A stretch of 64,000 nucleotides of DNA. Origin: Eucalyptus grandis. Lineage: Eukaryota; Streptophyta; Magnoliopsida; Myrtales; Myrtaceae. Every line of letters begins with the position of its first letter. Within the stretch, counting starts at the first letter, position 1. Below the pieces are notes generated by a model. The model had not been told where the DNA came from and searched no databases. It saw nothing but the letters and a program-made list of their open reading frames with translations. Both the position numbers and the translations under genes were made by a program. The stretch covers positions 42,540,196 through 42,604,195 of the forward strand of contig NC_052618.1 of assembly GCF_016545825.1 (NCBI RefSeq), written 5' to 3'. This document shows positions 1-11,015 of this stretch, one piece after another.

Positions 1-605
1 TAAATTGAGGAACTCTTTTCCCCAAAAGTCTTACATGACATAAAAGTTGAGATCAAACTTTTGCCACTTTGATTGGTCGTCTCATGCATACGTAGTATGA
101 AATATATATTACGGTATTAACTCCTTTCCCATGAAGCGTATGTCTACACCATCAATACCGTACAGATGATAGTTCAGACATACCTAATGTCTAACTTGGG
201 TTCACATATCTACTAATTCACAGAATTCATCAGAACTCACATCTAGCATCATAAACAGATAAAGTAAAATATGTGAGTTATTTTACTTTCGGACATAGTA
301 AATATTATGTCCTCATCTTAACAGTTAGTTAAGGTGACATATATATTTTAAGCTTGAGCTCTCGATTATCACCTAGATAATAAACTTAAAAAACGGTTTC
401 GTCTCTATTTATCACATAGTAAACAGAGGCGATTACCCGTGTGAATGGGCTAATCTTTTATCTGTCCGACGTACTTTCTCAACTTTATATAATACACTAA
501 GCATTAAGATGCATAAACGTCAAACAAAGCTTCATAGGCATTAATGATGAAAAACACAAATTCATTAAATGTGAACACTTCAAGGAAATTACAATATTCA
601 GTACA

Positions 606-1100
606 TCAGCCTCTACGCAGTCCTAAAGATTTTACATGACCACAAAACACATCTCTAGGTATTAGCTTTGTCATAGGATATGCTACCATTTTATGCGTAG
701 ATATGTACTGTAAGTTCACATATTTTCGTGCAACCATATTCTTGACAAAATTATATTTTGTATCTATATGTTTGGTCTTGCCATAATATTTTGGATCTTT
801 GGTGTACGCTATAGCTACTTGGCTATCACAGTTAACCAATAATGTATTTGCAGCATACTCAATAACACCTAAATGATTCAAAAATCTCTTAAGCCAAACA
901 CCTTCTTATACTACTGCTGATAATGCCACGAACTTAGCTTCCATTATGGACAAGGCTATATACGTTTGTTTCTTACTGCTCCAAGATATGGTGCCATTAT
1001 TCAGTAAGAAAACAAATCCAAAGGTAGATTTTCTTTCATCTAAATCTCCTCTCCAATCAGCATCTGAATAGCCTTCAAGTCGTAGATCATTTCCTTAGTA
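606..1100 (-). pseudogene. Copia-1 RNase H domain, broken
   Basis: The frame reads SDADW.GD near 1056-1075, then MEAKF, then NCDSQVAIAYT and an end of STHKMVAYPMTK. These are the four acidic sites of a copia RNase H, which degrades the RNA strand during reverse transcription. The last site is normally Asp (ADPMTK) but is Tyr here, and an in-frame stop lies between MEAKF and the C-terminal part (near 910). Both changes argue for a non-functional relic. Confidence 0.85.
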
Positions 1101-1863
1101 ATTCAGCTTGTAATCGGCAGTTCTCTTTAGATACCCCAGTATTCTTTTAACGACCTTCCAATGTGCTTGACCTGGATTGAATTGGTATCTACTCACCATT
1201 CCAACTGTAAAACATATGTCAGGTCTTGTACACATCATAGCGCACATTAAGCATCCCATAGCACTAGCATAAGGAACATATTTCATTTGTTCATTTTCTT
1301 GTGGAGTCCTTGGACACAGTTTATATCTCAATCCTTCACCTTTCGCAATAGGAGTATTTATAGGTTTACAATCTTGCATACGAAATTGTTCAAGAACCTT
1401 ATTTATGTATGTTTCTTGCGAAAGAGATAATGATCTCTTCGATCAATCTCTTGAAATCTTAACTTCAAGAATGTATGCAACCTTACTCATATCTTTCATC
1501 TCAAAGTTGGAAGATAACCAACTCTTGACGGTATTAACAAATTCCATATTGCTTCCAGCAATTAGTATATCATAAACATATAATGATATGATCACAAATT
1601 GATATTTGAATCCTTTGATATATACACAATGATCCTCATCTATCATTGTAAAATCATATGCCACTATGGCATTATGAAAACGTATATACCATTGTTTCGA
1701 CGACTGCTTAAGGTCATATATTGATCTCAAAAGTCGACATATCTTTTCTTCTTGACCTTTCATAATAAAACCAGCAGGTTGTTTCATATATATTTATTTC
1801 TCTAATTTTCCATTGAAGAAAGCAGTCTTTACATCCATTTGATATAATTCAAGATCCATATTA
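1095..1863 (-). pseudogene. Copia-1 reverse transcriptase, C-terminal half
   Basis: Contains KQPAGF, ICRLLRSIYDLKQSSKQWY and the C-terminal RT part ending in ILGYLKRTADYKLNY. The catalytic YVDD box reads YVYD (near 1575), a single GAT-to-TAT change that removes one of the two metal-binding aspartates. The frame is broken between 1379 and 1443. Upstream the domain is cut by a Mutator-like insertion and resumes at 3256. Confidence 0.88.
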
Positions 1864-2404
1864 GCTACTATTAGGCGAAGTACGCGCAAGCCATAACTTG
1901 GCACGCCGGGACACTTAAGTGCCATAACTTTCAAACGGTACACTTAAGTGCCACTTTTTTTCGAATGGGACACTTAAGTGCCACCTCCGGCGACCCTTGC
2001 CGGAAATCCTACGTGGCATTTTTTATTATTATTTTTTGCCTACGTGGCTCGCCAGGGAGCTCCAAATCGGCATAAAAAATAATAAAAAAATAATAAAAAT
2101 TTAAAAATTTAAAAATTTTAATTTTAAAAAATTTTAAAAAATTTTAAAATTTTAAAAAATTTTAAAATTTTAAAAAAATTTAAAATTTTAATTTTAAAAA
2201 TTTTAAAATTTAAAAAAAAAAAATTAAAATTTAAAAATTTTTAAAAAAAAATTAAAATTTTTAATTTTAAAAAATTTAAAAATTTTAATTTTAAAAAATT
2301 TAAAAATTTTAATTTTAAGAAATTTAAAAAATTTAAAAAAATAAGAAAATTTAAAAAATTTTAATTTTAAAAAAATAAGAAAATTTAAAAAAATTAAAAA
2401 AAAG

Positions 2405-2877
2405 GGGGTCGAAGGGGGCGGCGAGGGCCGAGCCCTCGCCGCCGCCGCCCGCCGTCGCCGGAAGGGCCGGCGATGGAGGGCGAGGTCGGCCGAGGTCGCG
2501 GCCCCCGACCGGCCGACGGCGAGGGCTCGCACCCTCATCGGATCGCGGCGAGGGCCGCGACCCTCGCCCGGATCTCGGCGAGGGCTCACGGCCCTCGCCG
2601 CCGGTCGGCCTCCTCCCGCCGCCGCCGGAAGGGCCGGCGACGGAGTGGGGAGGGTCGGCCGGGTCGCGGGCCCGGCCGGGGGCGGTGAGGCCCGGCCGGC
2701 CGGCGGCGAGGGCCCGCGAGCCCTCGCCCGGATCTGGGCGGGTCGCGGCCCTCGCCGTCCGGTCGGCCGGGGCCGCCACCCCAGCCGACCCTCCCCCTCC
2801 GTCGCCGGCCCTTCCCAGCGACGACGGGCGGCGGCGGCGACGAGGGCTCGGCCCTCACCGCCCTTCGACCCCCTTTT
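2405..2877. repeat. GC-rich core of MULE-1
   Basis: Roughly 470 bp built from variants of GGCGAGGGCC and its complement GGCCCTCGCC, often close together as inverted pairs. Long open frames on both strands encode only Arg/Pro/Gly/Ala-rich sequence and have no family resemblance. The boundaries with the flanking A/T-only DNA are abrupt. Confidence 0.75.
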
Positions 2878-2999
2878 TTTTTCTTAATTTTTAAAAATTT
2901 TAAAATTTTCTTAATTTTTAAATTTTTCTTAATTTTTTAAAATTTTTAAATTTTTTATTTTTTGAATACTTTATAATTTAATTAATTTTTATATTATTA

Positions 3000-3080
3000 A
3001 TTACACGTAGACACGAAACGGCGTCGTTTTTGCGTTTTTCCGCCACGTCGGCGTGCAAAACGACGCCGTTTTGGACTAAA
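3000..3080. repeat. Palindromic AACGACGCCGTT motifs in MULE-1
   Basis: Two inverted forms (AAACGGCGTCGTTTT and AAAACGACGCCGTTTT) lie about 45 bp apart next to the right arm. The same motif occurs in the related element near 61997-62012, so it belongs to the element family and may be a protein-binding site. Its function is unknown. Confidence 0.6.
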
Positions 3081-3255
3081 CTCGCCGGAAAATTGCCACG
3101 TCAGCCATTTGGCCGGATTTTCGCCGGAGTGGCACTTAAGTGTCCCATTTTGCTCCGATGATGGCACTTAAGTGTACAATTTTAAAGTTATGGCACTTAA
3201 GTGTCCCGGCGTGCCAAGTTATGGCACTCCAGGTGTCCTCACCTCGCTACTATTA

Positions 3256-3560
3256 CTAGAATAATGCGAATTGAGGTAAATCTCACTACAGGAGAAAATG
3301 TTTCTTCATAATCAATTCATTCTTATTGATTATACCCCTTCGCCACAAGGCGAGTTTTATGCCTTTCTATCGAGCTATCAGCTTTACGCTTTATTTTGAT
3401 AACCCACTTGTTCTCAATGGTTTTGCATCCATTTGGAAGATCAACTAGTTCCCAAACATGGTTTGACTTTATTGACTCAATCTGCTTTTCCATCGCATGC
3501 ATCCATTTTTTTTTACTAGGGCAATTTAGAGCCTCATGTACATTTCTTGGCTCATCTTCA
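3256..3560 (-). pseudogene. Copia-1 reverse transcriptase, N-terminal part
   Basis: Minus-strand reading gives WMHAMEKQIESIKSNHVWEL, then LPNGCKTIENKWV and RKADSSIERHKTRLVAKG. This is the usual start of a copia RT (polylinker Trp, NKWVxK, RLVAKG). It joins the C-terminal half at 1863 once MULE-1 and one 10-bp repeat are set aside. Confidence 0.85.
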
Positions 3561-3959
3561 TCCTGTGGAGCAACTATAAAAGTTTATCCTTCAATGTCAA
3601 AACATTGACGGGGAATACTTTTGCGACTTGTTTGCCATACGAGAGATTGTACACTTTGCACATCATTCCCCATTATGCTCCCACTCAGATTAGATAATGA
3701 CGATATCGTCTCATTATGTGGTTGTAATTGAGAGTGAGTTGAATTAAATTTATCACTTCTCATGTTACTCCCACTTGGACGAACTCTACTGAATTCATTA
3801 TCTGGATCTAATGTTTCAAATAGGGTGTAATCCTCACATATTTCGCCATTCTTAGGATATTCATTCTCTAAGAATGTGACATCCCGTGATTCGAATTCAA
3901 TTATACTTCCACTTTTCTGCTAACCTATGAACACATACACTTTCGAGTGTTTAGAGTAT

Positions 3960-4676
3960 CTTATGAAAATACTATTTTTTTTCTTTGGGACCTAATTTTT
4001 CAAACTTGTGAGAGGACTCATGAGTATATGTAGCATAACCCCATGGTTTAAGAAAACTTAGGTCCAATTTTCTACCTGTCCATAACTCATATGGAGTGGA
4101 AGTAACTGATTTGGAAGGCACCCGGTTAAGTATATAGGCAACAGTTAATAACGCATCACTTCAAAAAGTGATAGATAAGTTAGCATGCGCCATCATGGAC
4201 CTAACCATTTCTAGTAGGGTTATGTTTCTTCTCTTCGCAACACCATTTTGTTGAGTATATGGAATAGACAACTGTCTTTCTATTCTTTTTTCATCACATA
4301 ATTTTTTGAACTCATTAAATAAATATTCTTAACCTCGATCGGATCTCAATACTTTTATTTTCTTGTCTAATTGATTTTCTACCAAGTTCATAAACCTTTT
4401 GAAATAACTAAATACTTCAGATTTATGAGAAATTAAATAGACATATCCGAATCGAGTATAATCATTTATAAATGTGATGAAATAAACAGTCCCATGCATT
4501 TCTCTAACATTCATTGGATTACAGACGTCAGAATGGATTAAATGCAAAGGAAATTCAGCTCTTGTGCCTTTTCCAAATGGTTTTCTTGTCGTTTTCCCTA
4601 CCAGGCAATACTCACATATGAGCAAATTGACTCTTTCAATATTGCCTAACAAGCCCTCTTTGGCTAGTCTATTCAT
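3960..4676 (-). pseudogene. Copia-1 integrase, broken
   Basis: Shows CEYCLVGK (zinc-binding end), HSDVCNP (first Asp), INDYTRFGYVYL (second Asp) and TQQNGVAKRRN. The third catalytic residue is Glu in NGVAERRN but Lys here (near 4235). A stop follows SDRG at about 4330. The protein would insert the cDNA copy into the host genome. A diverged integrase-to-RT linker follows at 3600-3960. Confidence 0.87.
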
Positions 4677-4679
4677 ACA

Positions 4680-4961
4680 TTATTGGCCAATATGATCAAG
4701 TCTAGCATGCCACACATTCACATCATTGTCATATGAATTAGGGGATGTGAAAAGGGAATAACAAACATTGACATTACTATAGTAAATATTTAATACAATA
4801 AAACTATCTAGAAAATAACCACAACCATAGTAATTTGTATCCAAATACAAATCTACACCACTATTATGAAAGTTTATATTAAAACCAAACTTAACCAACA
4901 TTAAGACAGACACTAAATTCCGATGAATCTCCGGAGCATACAATACATCATGTAGGAACAA
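4680..4961 (-). pseudogene. Copia-1 gag-pre-integrase segment
   Basis: Reads LHDVLYAPEIHRNLVSV then NVWHARLDHIGQ, the typical link between protease and integrase in copia polyproteins, including the HxxxxH part of the zinc-binding site. A stop codon separates it from the integrase at 4680. Confidence 0.85.
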
Positions 4962-5029
4962 AGTACGTCCACCACGTATGTTTAGTTGGCAGGTGCCAAT
5001 CCCTTTTACTTCAACTCTAGAGTTGTTCC

Positions 5030-5145
5030 TACATAAATTTATTTAGTTTCAGTTGGTAGTTGTCGAAATTCCACGAATGATTCTCTATCCTTCGTTACAT
5101 GGTCTGTTGCTCCCGAATCTACAGTCCACAAATGATTTGATTCAG
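5030..5145 (-). pseudogene. Copia-1 aspartic protease core
   Basis: Minus-strand reading gives LWTVDSGATDHVTKDRESF followed by VEFRQLPTETK and a stop. DSGATDH is the catalytic Asp loop of copia proteases and is intact here, unlike the other catalytic sites of this copy. Confidence 0.85.
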
Positions 5146-5204
5146 TTAAGAATGCAAAACTTGACACATAAGCAAAGTTTTTAAGAGTACAAGGGGTGAC
5201 TACT

Positions 5205-5668
5205 TTATTTGGCTCGCGACAGTCGCGAGCATAGTGACCCTTCTAGTCACAGTTGTAACACTTCACCTTTGAAATACTCTTCACTCGAGAACGTTTTCCT
5301 CTTTTATGTTGGTTAGCTCTTGGTTTCTTGCAAGAAGAACTTGATCCCTTGCATTTCCACCCGTTGAACAAATTAATGCGCTTGCGCTTAGAGCTCGAAG
5401 CCCCTACTGAGTTGGAAGCAGCATAGTAAATATATGTTTCCCGCTCAAATGCCTTTAGGCGGTCCTCTGCTAGCTCAAGGTGGCGTAGAGCATTCTCAAG
5501 TTCTTCCATAACATGGTCAAGAGCTTTTAATGCTTCTTGCTTTTTAAGCACATATTTAATTTTCATATTCAATATTTCACAATTCTCGCCATTCAATTTG
5601 TCTTCTTTGTTCAAATCTGCAATTATGTTCTTAGTTGCTGAAGCCATCGATATGAACATATCAAACAC
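5205..5668 (-). pseudogene. Copia-1 gag C-terminus with interrupted zinc knuckle
   Basis: A lysine-rich region ends in CYNCD-stop-KGHYARDC (about 5214-5255), a CX2CX4HX4C knuckle with a premature stop inside it. Upstream it has a coiled-coil-like Glu/Leu stretch (EELENALRHLELAEDRLKAF). Copia Gag binds RNA and forms the particle. Confidence 0.82.
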
Positions 5669-6269
5669 ATATGCATGAATTATTAATGCCTATCATTTAT
5701 GCATCCATTTGCACAGACCCATCATATTAATTAATAATTTCAAGTAAGATTTCAGAATTAAAAAGGTCACTATGTTTCCAATCATCATCCAAAAAATCCT
5801 AACTCAAAACTATCATTAATATAATCTTCTATGCAAAATAAGTTCAGCAAAGTGATTAAAATTTTCTTGAACTGCCCACAATGAATTGTAAATTAACGTA
5901 CTTAACTTATAATAATAAATAATATCGAACTTTCAATAATTAAACATGTCAATTACACTAAGTAATATATTCAGAGAAAAATATCAACATAGAAAGAGAT
6001 ATTTACATCTAAAACATCTCAAACTAATCTAAAAAATAAGTAGGGAAAGTCTCTTATAATCTATTAGTAAAATTCTCTAAGAAATTTGAAGGCACATTGG
6101 CCAATCACGGAAAAACTTTTGGAGAGCTCTCATACCACCTCCAAGGCGTATTTACTCTGCGCCATGTGGCACTCATCCCAAGGGTTGAATTTTTGGTTAA
6201 CTCGATCCTATAATATTCTCTTACAAAAGCTACCGTAATCCTCCTATAATCCAGGACCACGTTGACCTC

Positions 6270-6515
6270 TCATAAGCGATCTAATACTGCTTTCCATTCA
6301 GGTGGAAGAGTGTTCATTAAAGCCGGTACCTTCTCAAAATCCGGCATAAGATAACCATTCCATATGATTTCTTGTATTATTTGATTGACCCTGACCACGT
6401 GTGATACTACATCACCGTTATTCCACCGATAATTGGCTAACTCTGTCATTAGCCCTTTAAGTCTTGCATTTTTTTCGTCCGTTCTCGGAAATGCAGGTAT
6501 GCATGCATAACACAT
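6270..6515 (-). pseudogene. Copia-1 gag N-terminal fragment
   Basis: The frame contains LKGLMTELANYRWNNGDVV, VNQIIQEI and TLPPEWKAVLD, resembling the UBN2/Retrotran_gag region of copia elements. The interval 5669-6269 toward the next gag part is AT-rich, full of stops and probably decayed gag. Confidence 0.7.
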
Positions 6516-6780
6516 TATAATTTATGCAACAAATGCAAAACAAAAATGGATTACTTATAATCGACAATGAACAAAGGGAAAATACATAATTTTTCATGGT
6601 TCATGCAATAAATGCAGAATGAAAAAAAAGAAGAAGGGATTACTCATAATCCATAATGAATAAAACGGAAAATACATAATTTTCCATGATTTATGCAACA
6701 TATGCAAAACAAAAAAATGGATTACCTATAATCCACAACGAACAAATTGGAAAATACAAAATTTTCCTTTTTTTTTTCAT
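6507..6780. repeat. Three tandem ~90-bp repeats in copia-1 leader
   Basis: Three diverged copies start near 6507, 6597 and 6688. Each contains ATGCAA-AAATGC, GGATTAC-ATAATC and GGAAAATACATAATTTT. They lie between the primer-binding site and gag. Confidence 0.75.
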
Positions 6781-7204
6781 CGGTCAACGGGTCGAGTCAA
6801 TGGGCGGTCGGGTTGGGTCGAACGAACCAATCGGCATGTGCCACGTGCGTGCGTGGCACGCACCAAGCACCCCGCTCATGCGTCGCACACGCCTAGGGCC
6901 GAAACGGCGCGTGGGACGCACGCGCCTAGGGGGGACCAACGCACGCGCCGATGACCCCCGTTTGTTCTGACCGCGCATGGCGGCGCGTCTGGCGGAAATC
7001 CACCACTCGTTTTCTCGTATTGACAAGAGCTTCGACCCTACGCTATTAGAAACAAATTTTGATTTATAGAAAATCACAAAACAGGGTGAACAGTACGCGG
7101 GTGTTGGGATTTTTCCATCCCCAATCGGCCAACGACGGTGTTTCACGAAAATTTAATCAAAAGCAATTCATAAACATGAAAATGGGTCGGGAAATATGAA
7201 TAAT
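6781..7204. other. Copia-1 leader, no gene
   Basis: Untranslated leader between the tandem repeats and the primer-binding site. GC-rich around 6780-6990, with short overlapping frames on both strands and no recognisable domain. Confidence 0.6.
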
Positions 7205-7218
7205 GGCTCTAATACCAA
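7205..7218 (-). promoter_or_regulatory. Copia-1 primer-binding site
   Basis: On the minus strand TTGGTATTAGAGCC directly follows the LTR end. It is a one-base variant of TGGTATCAGAGC, complementary to the 3' end of initiator tRNA-Met, the usual primer of plant copia elements. Confidence 0.8.
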
Positions 7219-7752
7219 TGTTGGGAATAATGGATTCCCTAAAATCGGTTCCGATACTTAATCGAATTCCTAAAACAAACGCGAAAGACGAGCCCAAAAA
7301 ACACATGTATCACCGATCAAAGATACAATACGGAATCGAGCATATCTTATTTGTTACAGATTAAACACCAATGATGAAATTCGAGGAAGAATCCTAATCC
7401 CGTTTTACCGAGGAATGTACTATTGCTGTTAGGGGGAGAAAACTCTATTTCGAGAAACTGTTGTCTTACGTTCTTTTTTATTTTTTGGGAGGGGGAGAAA
7501 AAGTGTCTAACATACGTACACCAAAAGTACATTCCCCTTTTTGTTTCTTTCCCTCAAAGCGTCTCATCCAAAGGACGCAACCCCTCAACGTAACATCTAT
7601 CCCAAAAGACGCAAACCCTCAACGCATCATTTCATATCTCAACCCTTCATTCATGGGCCATTAACTTGCGGGCCGGGTTCTTAGGCCCAACATGGGCGGA
7701 TGGGCCTACTTAGGCCCATCTACACATAGAAAAAACCATCAATTACTTTACA
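7219..7752 (-). mobile_element. Copia-1 5' LTR (outer boundary uncertain)
   Basis: The LTR abuts the primer-binding site and begins TGTTGGGAAT on the + strand. I place the outer end at CA (7752), giving about 534 bp. This boundary is a guess because the partner LTR and target duplication are outside the window. Confidence 0.6.
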
Positions 7753-8220
7753 TCATATAACCGAATATCTCTTGTAATTATATTGACCATACAAGTTTGT
7801 TGTAATGCGGCCGTAGAAATACATTTTCCAACTTGAATTCCATCTATGTATGTCATTATACTCTGCATAAATCTAGATTTATATGAATACATCATTGAAC
7901 TTGTAATAAGCTAATAAATGGTCAATGTGTTTGAGCTAAAGAACTTTGCTCAGGCCTAAATTGGACTCAAATGAAAAGATTGGACAGCTAACATTGTATA
8001 TAGTATACATTCAATACAATCTTAATGAAAAATACATATGCATCATTAAGAATGAATTTACCTAAATAATGAAGATTAAATGAGTCACTTGATATGGATA
8101 CAAATAATTGTCTAAAGAGTTTTAAATCTATTGTATATCTGCTAATTCAGTTTTAAAATTTTCAATTGACAAATTAAATCATAAATCCTTTGACGATTTA
8201 TCAGATTAGTCATCCCAACC
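7753..8220. other. Intergenic, nothing recognised
   Basis: AT-rich spacer between copia-1 and hAT-1, with no open frame or repeat that I recognise. Confidence 0.5.
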
Positions 8221-8228
8221 AATTTTAG

Positions 8229-9121
8229 TAGGAGTGTGCTATCAGATCGGGTATACCCAATTCCCGAACCGGCCCACCTAGAAAACAGGGTCGAGAATTG
8301 GTTCTTGTTGAAACCGGTTCGGGAACGGGTTCCCAAAATTCGGAATCGGTTTAAACTGGTCCGGGAACAGGTTCTAAGTAATTACCCACTTGGAAACTGG
8401 TTCCTAGATTGGTTTTGGAACTGGTTCTGAACTGGTTTTGTAAGTAGAGGTCAAAAACCATTTTTTTCCCCTGATTTCTATTCTTACTCCCACAATCACA
8501 CGGCGTTTTTCCTCTTGGCTTTCTCAAACACGCACGGCACTCCTCCTTTGTCATTTCTCTTTCTCACTTGCTTCTCTCTCTCAGTGGCTCCCTCTCGCAC
8601 CGTCCGATGGACGGACGATGTTCGTCGTCGCCAAATTCTTGTGTATCACATGGATTGGCTCGCCTAATTTCTCTTTTGTAGGATGAGTTATGCTTGCATA
8701 AATGAATAGCATCATGTAGTAGTTATGGGAATAAGACTAATATTAGACCCATTTTTGTTGCTAATTATTTGCCTTATGATTTTATTTATTATAATTAGCC
8801 TTATGGATCCTTAATTTTTCGTTTAGTAAAAAATTTCATGTATTTATTTATTACAAGTGCTTAATATTTTAATACAAATTTGGAAGATTACGTTATTTTC
8901 TCACGTATTAATATAAAATTCAAAGTCGTATAAGATATCAGGAGATTGCAAAATAGGTTTTAGTGGAAACAGGGTTGACCTTGGAATCGGATTGGAAAAA
9001 CATGATGGGTTGGGTACAGGGTCCAATACAAATAGGGTCAGATATAGGGTCAAGAAAAAAGGAATCGATTATAACAGGGTCTAGGTCTAGACCCTACCAA
9101 CCCTGGACTCGATCACCCCTA
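8229..9121. mobile_element. hAT-1: non-autonomous hAT element, 893 bp
   Basis: Ends are TAGGAGTG and CACCCCTA. They are flanked by a perfect 8-bp duplication AATTTTAG (8221-8228 and 9122-9129), the hAT signature length. Subterminal DNA is packed with variants of GAACCGGTTC and ACAGGGTC, shared with hAT-2. There is no transposase frame. Confidence 0.9.
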
Positions 9122-10564
9122 AATTTTAGCAGTAGATTCCGATGTCCACATCAACATTGGCTTTGCCACAGATGATGATGGTCGTAATTTTGTTTCTTAG
9201 GACTTTTTGGACAGTATCTTCGATATGGACATAATTCTAATCTTTTGAACTCGTCCACACCACACTAGTCTATTAGACTTGTCATCGATATACTTGGGCT
9301 TTTGACATAAACTAAATTATAGGAAGTCTGCATGCTAATTTAATCAAGTTTAAATTTATGATAATTAGAGTAATTTTTTATATTATCTCACATTAAAAAA
9401 AAAAAGTAAATTTGAACTGGCGTAAGCTCGGGTAGCTTACCAGTTTTTTGCGATTGTCAAGGATGTGCCGTGCCGCAATTCACCTTTGACTTTGCAATCT
9501 GAAATGTTCGTCACTCAAAATAAGATGGGCGTTTCTTCTTCTATTTTTCAATGCTTTAAGATGCTAATTCGAGGAATTTTTCATTTTATTTCATTATTTT
9601 TCTCATATTTATAGCATATGATGGCTATTATTTTCGCCTCCCGAATTTAAGCACAAGCGCTTCCATTTTTTTTTTTTTTTGAGCATTCCTCAATTGGTGT
9701 CTGATGGTAAAAAATCAAGTTTGAACACCGAATTTGGATTCTTTATTACTTCATAGACGGTACTATATACATGTAAACATTTGTAATAATCATTATATCA
9801 TATGGAACTCTATATGAAAAACACTTGGTAAACAAACATATATAGTGTGCTCGGTTGTTGCAAAAAATTTTCATATTTTTCTTTGGGGTAATACCATTAA
9901 AGATCCCAAATTGATACTCCATGACATATTTATTCAATATGGACGGCTGATGTTGACATGAACATTGTTTAAAATTATTTTAAATAGTTTTTTTTCCATC
10001 CTTTTTTCTTTCCCTTAATTTTTGCCAGTGGCTAGTGAGGATTGGCCTTGCCCATAAAAAATGCACACATCACGCTGGCTATGCCATAGTGGTTTCGAAC
10101 CTAAATTGGCTGAATATATTGAATTTGTATCAATATTAAAATGTTTAGTATTAAATTGGCTCAATTGAAATGTTTATTATTGAATTGGAAACAAAGTGAT
10201 TTAGGACTTTTTTATTTTATTTTATACTTTTTCCTATTAGTACTTCAACTTACTTGATTGAAGTGATAATTCGTGGAAAGGGTATCATTTGGAGTAACAT
10301 TAAAAAATGTCCACGGTGCTATTTGGGTATTAAGTAGACTAATATATATATATATATTGATATATATTAATTTTGATAATTTAATATAACTTTCTACGGT
10401 GGACGAGGCACTACTTCAAATGACCTTTCATCGCCCTAAAGTCAACGAGGCGTAACATACGACGATCCATCCTTGTTCCCTGAATTTAGAGTTTCAACTC
10501 TCCTGTCCAATTACTGCGGAGGTTGACGCTGGACGCGTGATTGATGATTCTCATCGTGCACCGT

Positions 10565-10592
10565 ATAATAATAATAATAATAATAATAATAA
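10565..10592. repeat. (TAA)n microsatellite
   Basis: About nine TAA units inside copy A. This is short compared with the giant arrays at 24628 and 61041. Confidence 0.95.
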
Positions 10593-10724
10593 GAAACCGA
10601 TGCCATGACTATCTAGCAATAATGCAATTTAATAATCAAGTTCGCTATCAAACTTTTCATCCACACCCGTGGCATAGCACCTTTTGTAGGGAAATTGCCC
10701 CATCGATCCTAAACACATTATATG

Positions 10725-11015
10725 GATACTAATTTAATTATAAACATTTCAATTTTGCTAGTTCTAAACCTTTGCGTAACTTTCAATATAGTTCTTCTGA
10801 TCAATGTTCTCAAAAATCGCTAACGTGGTGGTTTGCCATGTAGGACGGCTGGCGACACTGAATCACCATATCAGTAAATTCTAGTGAAAATTAACCGGAA
10901 TGATTGCATTGTAATTTATCGTAAAAGTTTAAGACTATTGACAAAATTGAAAAGTTTATGATTAGATTGATCTTTGAAGTTTAGGATTGATTGGGTAATT
11001 TTCTCCACCTTTGGC
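10725..11015. repeat. Foldback-like dispersed repeat, copy 1
   Basis: Imperfectly symmetrical unit built from phrases such as TAAACCTTT, CAATTGAG(T)CC, AAATCGCTAACGTGG and GGACGGCTGGCGACAC, followed by their approximate complements. Related copies are at 11565-11965, 24275-24440, 32980-33305, 60035-60450 and 61275-61440. The superfamily is not determined. Confidence 0.6.

Larger units (their letters stand above)
1874..3245. mobile_element. Mutator-like non-autonomous element (MULE-1), 1372 bp
   Basis: The element interrupts the copia-1 RT frame. It is flanked by a perfect 10-bp direct repeat, GCTACTATTA (1864-1873 and 3246-3255), as expected for a Mutator target duplication (8-11 bp, usually 9). 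Bases 1890-1930 and 3185-3225 are perfect inverted repeats of 41 bp; the outermost ~20 bp match less well. The subterminal ends carry repeats of CACTTAAGTGCC (three on the left, three on the right). The interior is almost pure A/T (2030-2400 and 2880-2990) around a very GC-rich core (2405-2877). There is no transposase, so it is non-autonomous. Confidence 0.85.
1..7752 (-). mobile_element. Copia-1: decayed Ty1/copia retrotransposon, left part outside window
   Basis: Read on the minus strand, domains follow the Ty1/copia order: LTR (7219-7752), primer-binding site, long leader, gag (6515 to 5205), protease (about 5140), integrase (4676 to 3960), reverse transcriptase (3560 to 1095, split by another transposon) and RNase H (1100 to 606). 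The 3' LTR is not visible and should lie left of base 1; bases 1-605 are AT-rich 3' non-coding sequence. Stops and frameshifts break gag and pol, and several catalytic residues are replaced, so the copy is dead. The RNase H end (STHKMV..PMTK) is typical of plant copia pol. Confidence 0.9.

Noticed and set aside
2224..2894. Overlapping Arg/Pro/Gly-rich frames on both strands
   Set aside because: Produced by the stop-poor GC-rich core of MULE-1; no domain, no conservation in the relative at 61860.
6784..7146. 120-codon minus-strand frame upstream of copia-1 gag
   Set aside because: Arg/Pro-rich frame in the GC-rich leader, without gag motifs.
10080..10102. Possible SINE B box (GGTTTCGAACC)
   Set aside because: No A box at the right distance, no A-rich tail and no target duplication.
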